Positions 1-9,253 of a stretch of 64,000 nucleotides of DNA are shown here, piece after piece. Position 1 is the first letter of the stretch. Each line of letters begins with the position of its first letter. The position numbers and the translations under genes are program-made. Source of the stretch: Afipia sp. (lineage in GTDB: Bacteria > Pseudomonadota > Alphaproteobacteria > Rhizobiales > Xanthobacteraceae); contig JAFKER010000015.1 in NCBI GenBank assembly GCA_017308595.1, forward strand, positions 161,931 to 225,930, given 5' to 3'. The notes under the pieces are model-generated. The model was not told where the DNA came from, made no database searches, and worked only from the letters and a program-made list of their open reading frames with translations.

Positions 1-2837
1 ATAGAGAGCGGGATGTCGCGCACGATCAATGCGAAGATCCCTCCGGTAAGCGCAAGAGGAACTCCGCTGAAGACGAGCAAAGCATCGGCAGCAGATCCGA
101 GGCTGATGAACAACAATACAAATATCAGCATCAACGCGATGGGAACGACAATCGTCAACCTCTGGGTCGCGGACACAAGTTGTTCGAATTGTCCGCCCCA
201 GCCGATCCAGTAGCCAGCAGGAAGTTTAACCTTCTCTGCAATCTGGCGCTGCGCATCGGCGACGAACGATCCGAGGTCCCGTCCACGCACGTTTGCTGAG
301 ACGACGATGCGGCGCTTTCCATCCTCTCGGCTGATTTGATTGGGGCCCGGTGCAAGGTCTATTACAGCAAGCTCAGAGAGCGGCGCATATCGTATCTGGG
401 CAAGGGGCGAGTTACCCCAGAGCGCCGGCATCGCTTTCGACTGATTCTCAAGCGGTGGCAGCGGGATCGGAAGCGCCTTGATTGCCTCCACATTCGATCG
501 AAGATTTTCGGGAAGACGCACCACCAGATCGAACCGACGATCGCCCTCAAATACTAGACCTGCGGTTTTGCCTCCAACTGCGATCTCGACGAGATTCTGG
601 ACGTCAGCGACGCTGATTCCGTATCGGGCAAGCGCCTGACGATCGAGCTTGACGGTCAAAACCGGAAGACCTGAGACTTGCTCGGTCTTTACGTCGGCAG
701 CGCCCTGCACCGTCTGGAGAACGGATTGAACCTGCCCGGCGACCTGCGCCAGAACTTCCAGATCGTCTCCAAATATCTTAACGCCGACGTCGCTTCTGAC
801 ACCCGAAATCAGTTCATTAAAACGAAGCTGAATGGGCTGCGAGATTTCGTAGCTACTTCCCGCGATCTCCTCGGCTGCTAACTCGACTTCCTTGACGACT
901 TCTGATTTGGGCTTCTTCGGATCTGGCCATTGGTCGCGCGGCTTCAGCATGACATAACCGTCGGAGATCGATGGCGGCATCGGGTCCGTCGCGACCTCCG
1001 CGGTGCCGGTTCGAGCAAAGGTTTCTTTAACTTCCGGGATCTTCAAGATTCGTTTCTCGAGCAGCTTTTGCATTTCCAAAGATTGCGTCAGGCTAGTTCC
1101 CGGAACACGCAAGGCCTGGACCGCGATGTCTCCCTCGTCCAAACTCGGAATGAATTCGCCGCCCATCCGCGACGCCGCAAGGCCGCTTACAACAACCAGA
1201 ATCGCGGCAAAGACAGCAACAGATTTGCGATACGTGATCGATTTTTCAAGAAGCGGCACGTAAACGTGTCGCGCACCGCGCATGAACCAGTTTTCTTTCT
1301 CTGATACGCGTCCGGTCACCATCAACGCGACAGCGGCGGGAACGAACGTCATCGACAAAATGCTGGCGCCGAGAAGCGCGAGAAGCACTGTTAGCGCCAT
1401 AGGCGTAAACATCTTGCCTTCAACGCCCGTCAGCGTAAGGACTGGCAGATAGACCACCGCGATAATCAGCGTGCCGAAAAGGCTCGGCCGGATGACTTCG
1501 CGAGATCCAGCAAGGATTGTGTTAAAACGCTCTTCCCGTGTGAGGATACGCCCTTTCCGTTCCTGTTCATGAGCCAGCAGCCGCAAGCAGTTCTCCACGA
1601 TAATCACAGCACCATCGATGATGATGCCGAAATCAATGGCGCCAAGACTCATAAGATTGGCGCTGACCTTGTTCTGAAACATCCCCGTAATCGTAAATAA
1701 CATGGAGAGAGGGATTACGAAGGCCGTGGCAATCGCGGCCTTAAAATTCCCGAGGATAAGAAACAGGATCACGATGACCAGCAGTGCGCCTTCGACGAGG
1801 TTCTTTTCGACGGTTGCGATAGTAGCATCGACCAGATGTGTACGGTCGTAGATCGCGCGGGCGACGACACCGTCTGGAAGGGAGCGGCCGATTTGATCGA
1901 GCTTGGCGGCAACGCGCTGCGCAACGGATCGACTATTCTCGCCGATCAGGAGCATCGCGGTGCCCATTACCATCTCATTTCCGTTGAGCGTGGCCGCACC
2001 GGTCCGTAGATCTTTGCCTTCTCTCACATCCGCGACATCGGATATTCGAACCGGCACTCCATTGCGAGATCCGATAACAATTTGCTTGATCTCATCAATG
2101 TTCGCGACCTGGCCTGGTGTCCGGACCAGATACTGTTCGCCATTGCGCTCGATGTATCCCGCGCCCACGTTGGCGTTGTTGGCTGCTAGTGCCGCCATAA
2201 CTTCGCGAAAACTAAGCTTGTAAGCCATGAGTTGCGCGGGATTCGGAAGCACGTGGAATTGCTTTTCGAAGCCGCCAATCGTGTTGACCTCGACGACGCC
2301 CGAGACATTCCGAAGCTGCGGTTTTATGATCCAGTCCTGAATTGTGCGTAGGTCAGTCGGACTATAGGCTTGTCCGTCCGCCTTCTTCGCGCCAGCCTTT
2401 GCTTCAACCGTGAAAAGATAAATTTCTCCAAGACCCGTAGACACAGGACCCATCGCGGTCTCGATGCCGGTTGGAAGGAGATCTTTCACGCGCTGAACCC
2501 GCTCATTGACGAGCTGCCTTGCGAAATAGATGTCTGTTCCATCCTTAAAGACGACCGTGACCTGACTGAGTCCGTAGCGCGATAACGATCGCGTATTCAC
2601 CAGATTTGGGAGTCCGCCCATGGCGGTCTCGATCGGAAACGTAATGCGCTGCTCGACTTCGAGCGGCGAGTATCCTGGCGCATTCGTATTGATCTGAACC
2701 TGGACGTTCGTGATGTCCGGCACAGCATCGATCGGAAGACGCGTAAAATTCCAAACGCCAAGCCCTGCCATCAGCAGGACGCCGATCATCACTAGCCATC
2801 GCTGGCGGACCGAAAAAGATAGGATGCCGTCAATCAT
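1..2837 (-). CDS. czcA: CzcA/CusA-family heavy-metal RND efflux pump (partial, 3' end off the window)
   Basis: Inner-membrane proton-driven pump of a tripartite metal exporter. The reading frame is open from ATG 2837 to the window edge, about 945 codons, and the family is usually about 1,030-1,080 residues, so roughly the last 100 residues are missing. The protein starts MIDGILSFSVRQRW with a first membrane helix. The HME-class signature DFGIIIDGAVIIVEN lies near residues 395-415, with the Asp/Asp/Glu proton-relay residues of this class intact. A GGAG ribosome site sits about 10 bases before the ATG. It is the last gene of the operon small protein-czcC-czcB-czcA. The substrate (Co/Zn/Cd, Ni or Cu/Ag) cannot be decided from sequence alone. 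Confidence 0.93.
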   Translation of the reverse strand, partial: MIDGILSFSVRQRWLVMIGVLLMAGLGVWNFTRLPIDAVPDITNVQVQINTNAPGYSPLEVEQRITFPIETAMGGLPNLVNTRSLSRYGLSQVTVVFKDGTDIYFARQLVNERVQRVKDLLPTGIETAMGPVSTGLGEIYLFTVEAKAGAKKADGQAYSPTDLRTIQDWIIKPQLRNVSGVVEVNTIGGFEKQFHVLPNPAQLMAYKLSFREVMAALAANNANVGAGYIERNGEQYLVRTPGQVANIDEIKQIVIGSRNGVPVRISDVADVREGKDLRTGAATLNGNEMVMGTAMLLIGENSRSVAQRVAAKLDQIGRSLPDGVVARAIYDRTHLVDATIATVEKNLVEGALLVIVILFLILGNFKAAIATAFVIPLSMLFTITGMFQNKVSANLMSLGAIDFGIIIDGAVIIVENCLRLLAHEQERKGRILTREERFNTILAGSREVIRPSLFGTLIIAVVYLPVLTLTGVEGKMFTPMALTVLLALLGASILSMTFVPAAVALMVTGRVSEKENWFMRGARHVYVPLLEKSITYRKSVAVFAAILVVVSGLAASRMGGEFIPSLDEGDIAVQALRVPGTSLTQSLEMQKLLEKRILKIPEVKETFARTGTAEVATDPMPPSISDGYVMLKPRDQWPDPKKPKSEVVKEVELAAEEIAGSSYEISQPIQLRFNELISGVRSDVGVKIFGDDLEVLAQVAGQVQSVLQTVQGAADVKTEQVSGLPVLTVKLDRQALARYGISVADVQNLVEIAVGGKTAGLVFEGDRRFDLVVRLPENLRSNVEAIKALPIPLPPLENQSKAMPALWGNSPLAQIRYAPLSELAVIDLAPGPNQISREDGKRRIVVSANVRGRDLGSFVADAQRQIAEKVKLPAGYWIGWGGQFEQLVSATQRLTIVVPIALMLIFVLLFISLGSAADALLVFSGVPLALTGGIFALIVRDIPLS

Positions 2838-2941
2838 CGGACATCTCCAAAGTGTGGATTAGGAAGCCCGACGCCCAAGCAAGAAGCTTTTGCGTATCGT
2901 GGATGATGATCGTCACGGCGCAGGAACGAGCCCGGGGATTA

Positions 2942-3898
2942 TCAATGCTCATGAGATGCAGAGCCTTTCGCCAGCTCGGCTTTGACCACGAAGCTGTTCT
3001 TCGCGGCGTACTTGTCGCCTTCGAGAAGACCGAAGACGACTTCAACCTGCTCTGGATCGCGGGAGCCCAGTTCCACGTCTCGGACTTCAAACTTGTTTCC
3101 GTTTCTCACGAAGACGACATTGCGATTTTCAACGGTCTGTAACGCTTCTGCCCTCACGACGACGGGGACCTCCTTGGCGGACAAGATCAACCGGCCGGAA
3201 ACAAACAGGCCGGCTCGGAGCCGCAGATCGTCGTTCGATACGACCGCCCGTGCGAGCGCGCTCTGCGTGTCGCTGCTGCCAATGGGCGAAATGTAGGAAA
3301 GCTTGGCTTCGATCGGCTTTCCGCCATCTCCTATGTCAATAAGGACTGTGTCGCCGAGCTTTACCCGTGGGAGATCGCGTCGATAGACTGACAAATCGAC
3401 CCACACGGTCGAGATGTCGGCAACCGTGAAGGCGGGCTTCTGCTCCGACGCGTACTCCCCGAGCGAGATCTGGCGATCAATCACGGTGCCGGCGATGGGC
3501 GCCCGCATTTCGTAAACGGTCAGACTCTGATTGCTTTCGATCTTGGCGAGGAGTTCGCCTTTCTCGACTTGGTCTCCAATCCGTTTCCTGATTTCCCGCA
3601 CGACGCCCGGAAAGCGAGGTGTAACCTGCACCAACGCCTCTTGATTGGGCTGCAGGATGCCATTCAACTGAAGGGCATCGCGCAACGTACCTTTGGACGC
3701 GGAGACGATTTCGATGCCTGCGGCAGCGACCTTTGCATCGCTCATTTCGACACCTTCGTCGCCGTGATCTTTCTCCTTTTCAGCCACAGCTTCTTTTTTT
3801 GCCGGCGGCGCCGACTTGCCCGGCGCGAAAGCATAAACGCCGGCCGCGAGGACGATCAGCGCGCCAATAGCAATCACGGTTCTAGAAATCGTCGTCAT
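2942..3898 (-). CDS. czcB: RND efflux periplasmic adaptor subunit (CzcB-like)
   Basis: Membrane-fusion/adaptor protein of 318 aa linking the CzcA pump to the CzcC outer-membrane channel. A single N-terminal hydrophobic segment (residues 6-26) is followed by a charged linker rich in K, E, D and H. Next come the barrel-sandwich/lipoyl halves (VTPRFPGVVREI and the segment around APIAGTVIDRQ) and the beta-barrel region. The C-terminus ends SHEH, a possible metal-binding tail. The alpha-hairpin is short, as in CzcB-type adaptors. Its ATG overlaps the stop of czcC by 4 bases (ATGA), implying translational coupling. A 104-base gap separates it from czcA. Confidence 0.92.
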   Translation of the reverse strand: MTTISRTVIAIGALIVLAAGVYAFAPGKSAPPAKKEAVAEKEKDHGDEGVEMSDAKVAAAGIEIVSASKGTLRDALQLNGILQPNQEALVQVTPRFPGVVREIRKRIGDQVEKGELLAKIESNQSLTVYEMRAPIAGTVIDRQISLGEYASEQKPAFTVADISTVWVDLSVYRRDLPRVKLGDTVLIDIGDGGKPIEAKLSYISPIGSSDTQSALARAVVSNDDLRLRAGLFVSGRLILSAKEVPVVVRAEALQTVENRNVVFVRNGNKFEVRDVELGSRDPEQVEVVFGLLEGDKYAAKNSFVVKAELAKGSASHEH

Positions 3899-5169
3899 CT
3901 TGCGCTCTCCCGCGCCAGTGCAAATGGATTGCCGACCAAACCTTCGATAGTGGCGACGGCGATGTGGAAATTCTGCTGCGCTTCCTGCTCACGCAGGCGC
4001 GCTTGGGCGACGGAGGACTGCGCGTCGAGAACTTCAAGAAGGGAGAAGCGCCCCTGCCCATAACCTTCGAGAATTGCATCAGCCGCCTGACGCGACTTCG
4101 GGATCGCCGTTTCACGAAGAATGGCGAGTTCGCGTAGCGCGCCCTGAAGGGAATCGTAGGCTCGTCCCGCGATCACGATCAGCGCGTTGCGATTCGCCTC
4201 GCGCTCGGCGCGGGCCTTCGCGAGGCTCTCCTGAGCGGAGAGAATGTTTCCCTGGTTCTGATCGAACACAGGAATTGCGGCCGAGATGCTCAACCGTACA
4301 GCATTATCAGCGGTCTCATTGTAGTGACGCCATCCTGCGCCGACACGCAAGTCCGGATACGGCCGCAGTCGCGCCTGCAGGAGTTCGGCATTTCGCTGCG
4401 CATAAACCGCGGTCCAGCGTACCAATTGGGGATTGGCATCGATCGCCGCGACGACGGCGCCGAACGATGGTGGACGCCCCGTGGCATCAAGCCGCCCAGA
4501 GACCGACGAAAACTTCGCCGTCGTATCACCCATCAGCACGGCGAGTTCGCGCCTTGCACTAGCCAGAAGTGATCGCACCCGCTCGCGATCGGCCTTGACC
4601 AGTGAGGATGCGACCTCTGCCCGCCCGGTCTCTGCCTGCGATGACGCGCCGGCCTCGACCCGCCGCTGCAGCAGAGGAGTTATCCTGTCGATCTGGCCAA
4701 CCTGCTCATCGAGGATCTGAATCCTGCGCTGAGCTCCAAGCACGCTCAGGTAGGCAACTGCCGTTTCGGAAAGCACCTCGAGGCGAATGGCCTTGCGCTG
4801 AATCTCCGCTGTATCAACACCGGCCTGGCCCACGGCGATGCGCGCTTCCCGCTTGCCGAACAATTCAAACAATTGGCTGATCTGCAAGGTGCTTTCCGCA
4901 GATCGGGTGCCGCGGTAGGCGCCGGAGCCCAAGGAGTTGTCCAGTTCAAAGGACACCTCCGGATTAATCAATGCACCAGCCTGTATGCGCTGACCGGATG
5001 CGATGCCCACATCGCGTTCGGCCGCGGTCAGGCGAGGATTTGCAGCCAAAGCGCGTTGCAGCGCTGTCTGGAGCGACAATGTCTGGGAGTACGACACGCC
5101 TGAGAGCCAAGGGCTTACAAGCAGTGCCAACGCGCACGCAATCCGCGTGGCGACGCTTCTAATCGACAT
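3895..5169 (-). CDS. czcC: Outer-membrane efflux protein of TolC/CzcC family
   Basis: Outer-membrane factor of 424 aa with a signal peptide (MSIRSVATRIACALALLVSP, then a cleavage-type SQT region). Two repeats of the OEP type follow (roughly residues 40-210 and 230-410), with the conserved starts LTAAERDVGIASGQRIQAG and NAELLQARLRPYPDLRVGAG. It provides the export duct for metal pumped by CzcA. The start ATG lies 58 bases after the upstream small gene, and its stop overlaps the czcB start, so czcC, czcB and czcA form one minus-strand transcription unit. Confidence 0.92.
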   Translation of the reverse strand: MSIRSVATRIACALALLVSPWLSGVSYSQTLSLQTALQRALAANPRLTAAERDVGIASGQRIQAGALINPEVSFELDNSLGSGAYRGTRSAESTLQISQLFELFGKREARIAVGQAGVDTAEIQRKAIRLEVLSETAVAYLSVLGAQRRIQILDEQVGQIDRITPLLQRRVEAGASSQAETGRAEVASSLVKADRERVRSLLASARRELAVLMGDTTAKFSSVSGRLDATGRPPSFGAVVAAIDANPQLVRWTAVYAQRNAELLQARLRPYPDLRVGAGWRHYNETADNAVRLSISAAIPVFDQNQGNILSAQESLAKARAEREANRNALIVIAGRAYDSLQGALRELAILRETAIPKSRQAADAILEGYGQGRFSLLEVLDAQSSVAQARLREQEAQQNFHIAVATIEGLVGNPFALARESAR

Positions 5170-5227
5170 GAAAATAAGAACCTGCAGAACGGCCGAGCTA
5201 AGGCGCTTACGCGCCCGGCGAATGCAT

Positions 5228-5629
5228 TCAGGTCAGGAATTTGGGTGGGGGCGTATCAAGCTCCGGGACTCGATCCGGAGGGCCAACCTTTGCATAATCC
5301 AAAGGCAGGATCCCAGGCTTAACATTGACTGATAACTGAGACGGCTCGGATATTGATACCGAGAAGCAGCCGTGGCAGTGATGGTCGGCCAAAGCGCCAC
5401 CGCTAGACGGCGCGTCACCTTTATCAGTTGAAGCGAGTGCCACCGCAGGCTGAGACGAATTAAACGTGTTAACGTCCGCGTCATGATGCAGCAAAGCACC
5501 GAAAATGTAAGATAGCACCAACACAACAACGACCATCCCGCGCGGCGTGCGCAGGCGGCTAGTGTTGTTCCTGGTGCTATATTGTAACAAAATCACAAGT
5601 CCGGTTGACACTATTCTCTTATCTACCAT
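5228..5629 (-). CDS. Small membrane/periplasmic protein with HHCHGC motif, first gene of czc operon
   Basis: Unrecognised small protein. A positively charged stretch (RLRTPRG) precedes a hydrophobic segment (MVVVVLVLSYIFGALLH), consistent with a signal anchor. The exported part carries HHDAD and DHHCHGCFS and ends in a proline-rich DTPPPKFLT tail. The His/Cys clusters suggest metal binding, which fits its position 58 bases upstream of czcC on the same strand. The start is uncertain: ATG 5629 is used here because the basic residues before the hydrophobic run look native. TTG 5656 and ATG 5536 are alternatives. Metal sensing or chaperoning is inference. Confidence 0.6.
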   Translation of the reverse strand: MVDKRIVSTGLVILLQYSTRNNTSRLRTPRGMVVVVLVLSYIFGALLHHDADVNTFNSSQPAVALASTDKGDAPSSGGALADHHCHGCFSVSISEPSQLSVNVKPGILPLDYAKVGPPDRVPELDTPPPKFLT

Positions 5630-5976
5630 GCATGACGAAGGAATGTCGACCCGCAATAATATTACATTGTTTCGAGGGTGACTGCGAAAAGTTGCAAGAA
5701 CTCGGAGTTCCTCGCCGGCGGGACTTCAGCTAACGACCCGTTCGATACAGCAAAAATCTTTTCAACGCCGTCCTTTTGGAGATACGCAGTATGGACAAAG
5801 CCATTCGATACGCTCGTTCCGGCAACGTTTGCCGTAAAACCGTTGACCATTTTTCGCAGTATTCTCGCGCACGACTTGCCGGAAGGCATCCGTCCGCAGC
5901 GGAGCGATGCTCACTATTCGCTCAGAGGGTCGATGATGTTCAGCTGCGAATGTGCCCTGGTGCGCGCAGGCTGCAA
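5630..5976. other. Intergenic region, no convincing gene
   Basis: About 350 bases between the czc leader gene and the terminator of the His-rich gene. A 75-codon minus-strand frame at 5662-5889 has no recognisable domain, ribosome site or conserved context, so I do not call it. The promoter for the czc operon is expected at the left end of this stretch, but I see no convincing -35/-10 pair. Confidence 0.4.
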
Positions 5977-6007
5977 AGAAAAGCCCGCAATTGCTGCGGG
6001 CTTTTCT
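5977..6007 (-). terminator. Intrinsic terminator of the His-rich gene
   Basis: A perfect 13-bp stem (AGAAAAGCCCGCA paired with TGCGGGCTTTTCT) with a 5-base loop, 80 bases past the stop of the minus-strand His-rich gene. It has a T-rich edge on both strands, so it can work in both directions. Confidence 0.85.
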
Positions 6008-6087
6008 ACTTTACGCGCGTCCGCAGCCATCAACTCTGACACGCCGCTGGTTCCTCAGACAGGAATGCAGGTTCATCGCGCCGAGGG

Positions 6088-6423
6088 TTAATGGTGTCCG
6101 TGATGTCCGTGATGATGTCCGCCAAAGTGGCCGCCTCCGAAACCAAATCCGATGCTCGGTCCGCCACCATAGTAGTATGGTTGTGGAGCGTAGTATGCCC
6201 GCGGAGCGTAGTACCCCCCTGGCGCGTAGGCATAGCCCCCGTGGTGACGGCGGTGGTGGCGCGAATGATGACGATGATGACGTCGATGCTGTGAACTGAA
6301 CTCGGTCGACTGCGCAGTATCAAGCACGGCTTTTTTTCTAGCCGAATTATCTGCGGCATTCGCTGAGGAGGATCCGAGCAGCGCCGCTGCACTAAGGATG
6401 ATCGCGATAGCCAATCGTCTCAT
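6088..6423 (-). CDS. Secreted His/Gly/Tyr-rich small protein
   Basis: Protein of 111 aa from ATG 6423. A clear signal peptide (MRRLAIAIILSAAALLGSSS, ANA-type cleavage) is followed by a low-complexity mature part. That part contains a QHRRHHRHHSRHHRRHHGG block, a YAPGGYYAPRAYYAPQP tract and a GGGHFGGHHHGHHGHH tail. More than a dozen clustered histidines suggest periplasmic metal binding, in keeping with the adjacent czc operon; this is inference from composition. An upstream in-frame ATG at 6459 would add 12 residues before the signal peptide and is less likely. A strong terminator follows. Proteins of this composition occur in rhizobia without known function. Confidence 0.75.
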   Translation of the reverse strand: MRRLAIAIILSAAALLGSSSANAADNSARKKAVLDTAQSTEFSSQHRRHHRHHSRHHRRHHGGYAYAPGGYYAPRAYYAPQPYYYGGGPSIGFGFGGGHFGGHHHGHHGHH

Positions 6424-6621
6424 TAAGATAACTCCTAACTCTGGACATGTTGAGGTCAATCAATCTACGGGTTTATGGTTCCTGCGACAGATTGACTTTC
6501 TCTGCCCGAAGTTCCGTCGCGTTTGATGCGGAAGCCGGGTAATACGATTTCGCAGGCCCAACCCGAAAGATGTTGCTCGAACGGTCGTACTGCAACTTGG
6601 TGGAATTCTCGGTCCGACCTC

Positions 6622-6643
6622 TGTGCCTGTCGCAAATCAAATC
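6622..6643 (+). repeat. Left terminal inverted repeat of the IS
   Basis: A 22-bp repeat matching the right end at 19 of 22 positions. It lies immediately beyond the transposase stop codon. Confidence 0.75.
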
Positions 6644-7648
6644 CGAACAAATTTGTGATGCAGTCCGCCGAGGATTGGACGGCGCCCTGCTCTCTGAACA
6701 GGGCGCAATGTCGGTGCATCCTTCTCTAGGGACAAATGCGTCCGTACCTCATTGTAGTAATTCATGTAAGATTGCAGCACGTGGCGAAGATGGCGTTCGC
6801 CTAATATGACGATATGATCGACACATTCCCTGCGGATCGAACCGATCAGCCGTTCAGCATAACCGTTTTGCCATGGAGAACGCGGCGACGTCGGTCGATC
6901 GCGAATGCCCATTGATCGAAGTCGTCGGATGAAGACCTCGCCATAGGCCCCATCCCGATCACGGATCAGATAGCGGGGAGCTTGCTCCCAGCCGCAAGCT
7001 TCCGTGAGTTGATTTGCGATCCATTCCGCGGTCGGATGCGCGGTGACGCCAAACCATAGGATCTGTCGTCGACCATGTCCCATAATCAACAAGCCATAGA
7101 GCAGCCGAAACGAGATGGTCGGTACGACGAACAGATCCATCGCGGCGATGCCGTCGGCATGATTGCGGACAAATGTCTTCCAGCCTTGAGACGGCGAGCG
7201 CCTTCCCTTTGCCATGTACTTCGCGACGGTGGTTTGTCCGACCTCAATGCCGAGCTTGAGCATCTCACCATGAATCCGGGGGGGCGCCCCACAGCGGATT
7301 AGCAATGCTCATCCCGCGGATAATCTGGCGCATTTCCAGCGGCACCGTCGGCCGACCGCCACGAGGTCGCGACTTCCAGCGCCAGTACGATCTGAACCCA
7401 GCGTGGTGCCAACGGACAATGGTGTCCGGCTTCACGATCGCCAGCGCATCGCAAATCTTTGGAAACAACCGATAGAGACCAACGAATACCATTCGGTCAA
7501 CGGCGCAGAAGGAGAGTTTCTTTGGGGCAGTCCGCCGCAGAACGTTTATCTGCTGCCGTAGCACCCAAATCTCTGCCTCAAGCGCTGCCCGCGACCGGAT
7601 CAGATCGACGACCATCCAACCAATGAGCCTGCAAAGATCCCTCATCAC
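6637..7648 (-). pseudogene. Integrase-core transposase, interrupted by a +1 frameshift
   Basis: Two overlapping minus-strand frames make one transposase. 7648-7265 gives the N-terminal part (coiled-coil-like LEAEIWVLRQQINVLRR, then a homeodomain-like region). 7305-6637 gives the DDE integrase core, with DGIAAMDLFVVPT (first Asp), YLIRDRDGAYG (second Asp) and SPWQNGYAERLIGSIRREC (Glu). The frames meet at WGAP/RIHGE, where a run of seven C (7278-7284 on the complement) needs one base fewer to join them. The product is therefore broken unless the extra C is a sequencing error. The element belongs to the group of single-ORF IS with an rve domain common in Bradyrhizobiaceae. Confidence 0.85.
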
Positions 7649-7686
7649 ACAACAGCATCGCCCAATTCTCGATCAACCGCCAGCCA

Positions 7687-7708
7687 GATTAGGTTTGCGA
7701 CAGGGACA
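7687..7708 (-). repeat. Right terminal inverted repeat of the IS
   Basis: A 22-bp repeat, the inverted partner of 6622-6643. It lies 38 bases upstream of the transposase start. Confidence 0.75.
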
Positions 7709-8386
7709 CATATCTGCAGCGCGCGACCGGCTATCCAGTCTCACTTAATTACACGCAGAACCTATCAAGAAATGACAGCCCTCCTAACCTCGGGACAGCT
7801 TCGATCTGCGGATTCCCGTTCGTGGCGACAACTCGGAGGTCGACGCAATCGCGCGAGCGCAAGACTTCCACAAAAGCCTACACCCTTCCGAAACAATTGT
7901 GACCAACGCTGAGGGGAGCCGTCATCGCGGCTTCCGATCCTAAAACGCAACTAGTTGGTTCAATCGTTTTCCGGGGAAACACCAGCAGCAGTCCAACTGA
8001 GGGCGAGAGCTTCAGCTTTGCCGGAGCAACCACAGCGAGCGCAATACGAGTGTTGTCTTATCCTGAACGGATTGCCGGTATCATCTACGCCACGTTTGAT
8101 ACTCGGCATCCTTGGTCTGGCAAGGTTCGTGAGCTTCGCAATCGGACGCACCACCCAAGGTGCGACGCCTTGGCGTACAGTCTGATTATGAACTTATCAT
8201 TGCAATTGAAGATTCTCTACTTACTGACCATGGCGCAGAGCAGAAATTTTCGTGCTGGGGCGAAATCCGGGGTGACGTTTGGCAATACGATTTTCATTTC
8301 CTTGTTCATCTCCAGGCCGTCTAATTGCACTGTCGCTAGGGTTCCGTTTTCGATCTCATCACATACGGATGCCGCCCGAACAGTGA
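7709..8386. other. Decayed DNA, no intact gene
   Basis: About 680 bases with only short unconvincing frames on either strand, for example 7955-8185 plus and 7960-8154 minus. No domain, ribosome site or RNA structure is recognised. Position between an IS and a gene remnant suggests eroded sequence. Confidence 0.5.
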
Positions 8387-8599
8387 AGCGCTGCTCGAAG
8401 ATTCAAAACCCTTCGCCTCCTGCATCAGGAAGATGTAAGGCTTACGGATACGGAATTCGCGACCATGCGCTGCGATTATTTGATGGCCTCAGATGCTTTG
8501 GCCAAGTGCGCCAAATCCTATGAGGTTATCCGGACGCCGGACGCGCAAATAGCTTCTGACCACTATCCGCTGGTTGCAACTTTCCAGGTGCCGTCATGA
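8387..8599 (+). pseudogene. C-terminal remnant of an endonuclease/exonuclease/phosphatase-family protein
   Basis: This open frame ends ...MRCDYLMASDALAKC...VIRTPDAQIASDHYPLVATFQ. That is the typical end of EEP-fold enzymes, with the RxDYxxxS segment and the SDHYP motif whose Asp-His pair is catalytic. No start and no N-terminal two-thirds are found upstream; the frame closes at a stop at 8384. The stop overlaps the ATG of the next gene by 4 bases (ATGA), so the two were probably once translationally coupled. Reading-frame decay upstream supports a truncated pseudogene. Confidence 0.6.
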
Positions 8600-9204
8600 T
8601 CCTTGCCGAAGAACAGACCGACCTGAACGCCGCCTTCCGGCGTGCGGTGCTTATCGTTGCCGCTCTCAACCTGGCCTATTTCGGTATTGAGTTCGCAGTT
8701 GCCCTTGCGATCGGCTCTGTTTCGCTGTTTGCCGACAGCGTTGATTTTCTAGAAGACGCCTCGGTAAACCTGCTCATCGTGCTGGCGCTGGGTTGGTCGC
8801 TTAAAGCGCGTGCGCGCCTCGGCATGGCGCTCGCGATCATTCTCCTGGTGCCGGGTCTCGCAACGCTTTGGACAGCCTTTGCGAAATTTTCGGTGCCTGT
8901 GCCGCCCTCTCCTTTTCCGTTGACCGTGGCCGGCTCTGGCGCGCTGTTGGTGAACCTGTCCTGCGCATTCATGCTCGTGCGCTTTCGCCACCAAAAGGGA
9001 AGCCTGACCAAGGCAGCTTTTCTGTCGGCCCGCAACGACGCATTCGCCAATGTAGCCATTATCGCAGCAGGGCTCGTCACTGCGTTCCTTTGGTCGTCGG
9101 CTTGGCCCGATCTTGTGGTTGGCCTTGGCATCGCAGTGATGAATGCCGATGCGGCCAGAGAGGTGTGGCAAGCGGCTCGCGAGGAACATAGGGCGCAGGC
9201 GTGA
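8596..9204 (+). CDS. Cation-transporter-like membrane protein (short CDF type)
   Basis: A 202-aa protein with about six hydrophobic segments and the cation-diffusion-facilitator signature in transmembrane helix 2 (SVSLFADSVDFLEDASVN) and helix 5 (SARNDAFANVAIIAAG). In CDF pumps the Asp residues of these two helices form the metal site. It lacks the C-terminal cytoplasmic ferredoxin-like domain of full CDF exporters (usually about 300 aa). Short forms like this exist in proteobacteria. It lies next to metal-efflux genes and overlaps the EEP remnant by 4 bases. Function as a divalent-metal exporter is inferred. Confidence 0.8.
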   Translation: MILAEEQTDLNAAFRRAVLIVAALNLAYFGIEFAVALAIGSVSLFADSVDFLEDASVNLLIVLALGWSLKARARLGMALAIILLVPGLATLWTAFAKFSVPVPPSPFPLTVAGSGALLVNLSCAFMLVRFRHQKGSLTKAAFLSARNDAFANVAIIAAGLVTAFLWSSAWPDLVVGLGIAVMNADAAREVWQAAREEHRAQA

Positions 9205-9253
9205 TGTGCAATGTTTGACGGCCTAAGCTGCAAAGGGTAGAGTTAGAAAGTCA

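Larger units (their letters stand above)
6622..7708 (-). mobile_element. Insertion sequence, integrase-type (DDE) transposase, 1,087 bp with terminal inverted repeats
   Basis: The left end (6622-6643, TGTGCCTGTCGCAAATC...) and the right end read inward (7708-7687, TGTCCCTGTCGCAAACC...) match at 19 of 22 positions. Between them lies one transposase gene on the minus strand. No convincing target-site duplication flanks the ends (ctc on the left, cat on the right). It sits between the secreted His-rich gene and a decayed stretch. Confidence 0.8.

Noticed and set aside
5662-5889. 75-codon minus-strand frame upstream of the czc leader gene
   Set aside because: No ribosome site, no recognisable features and no conserved context.
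6637-7648. Programmed frameshifting in the IS transposase
   Set aside because: The shift site is a C7 run in the middle of the protein, unlike known A6G/A7-type programmed sites of IS families. Simple mutation or read error is more likely.
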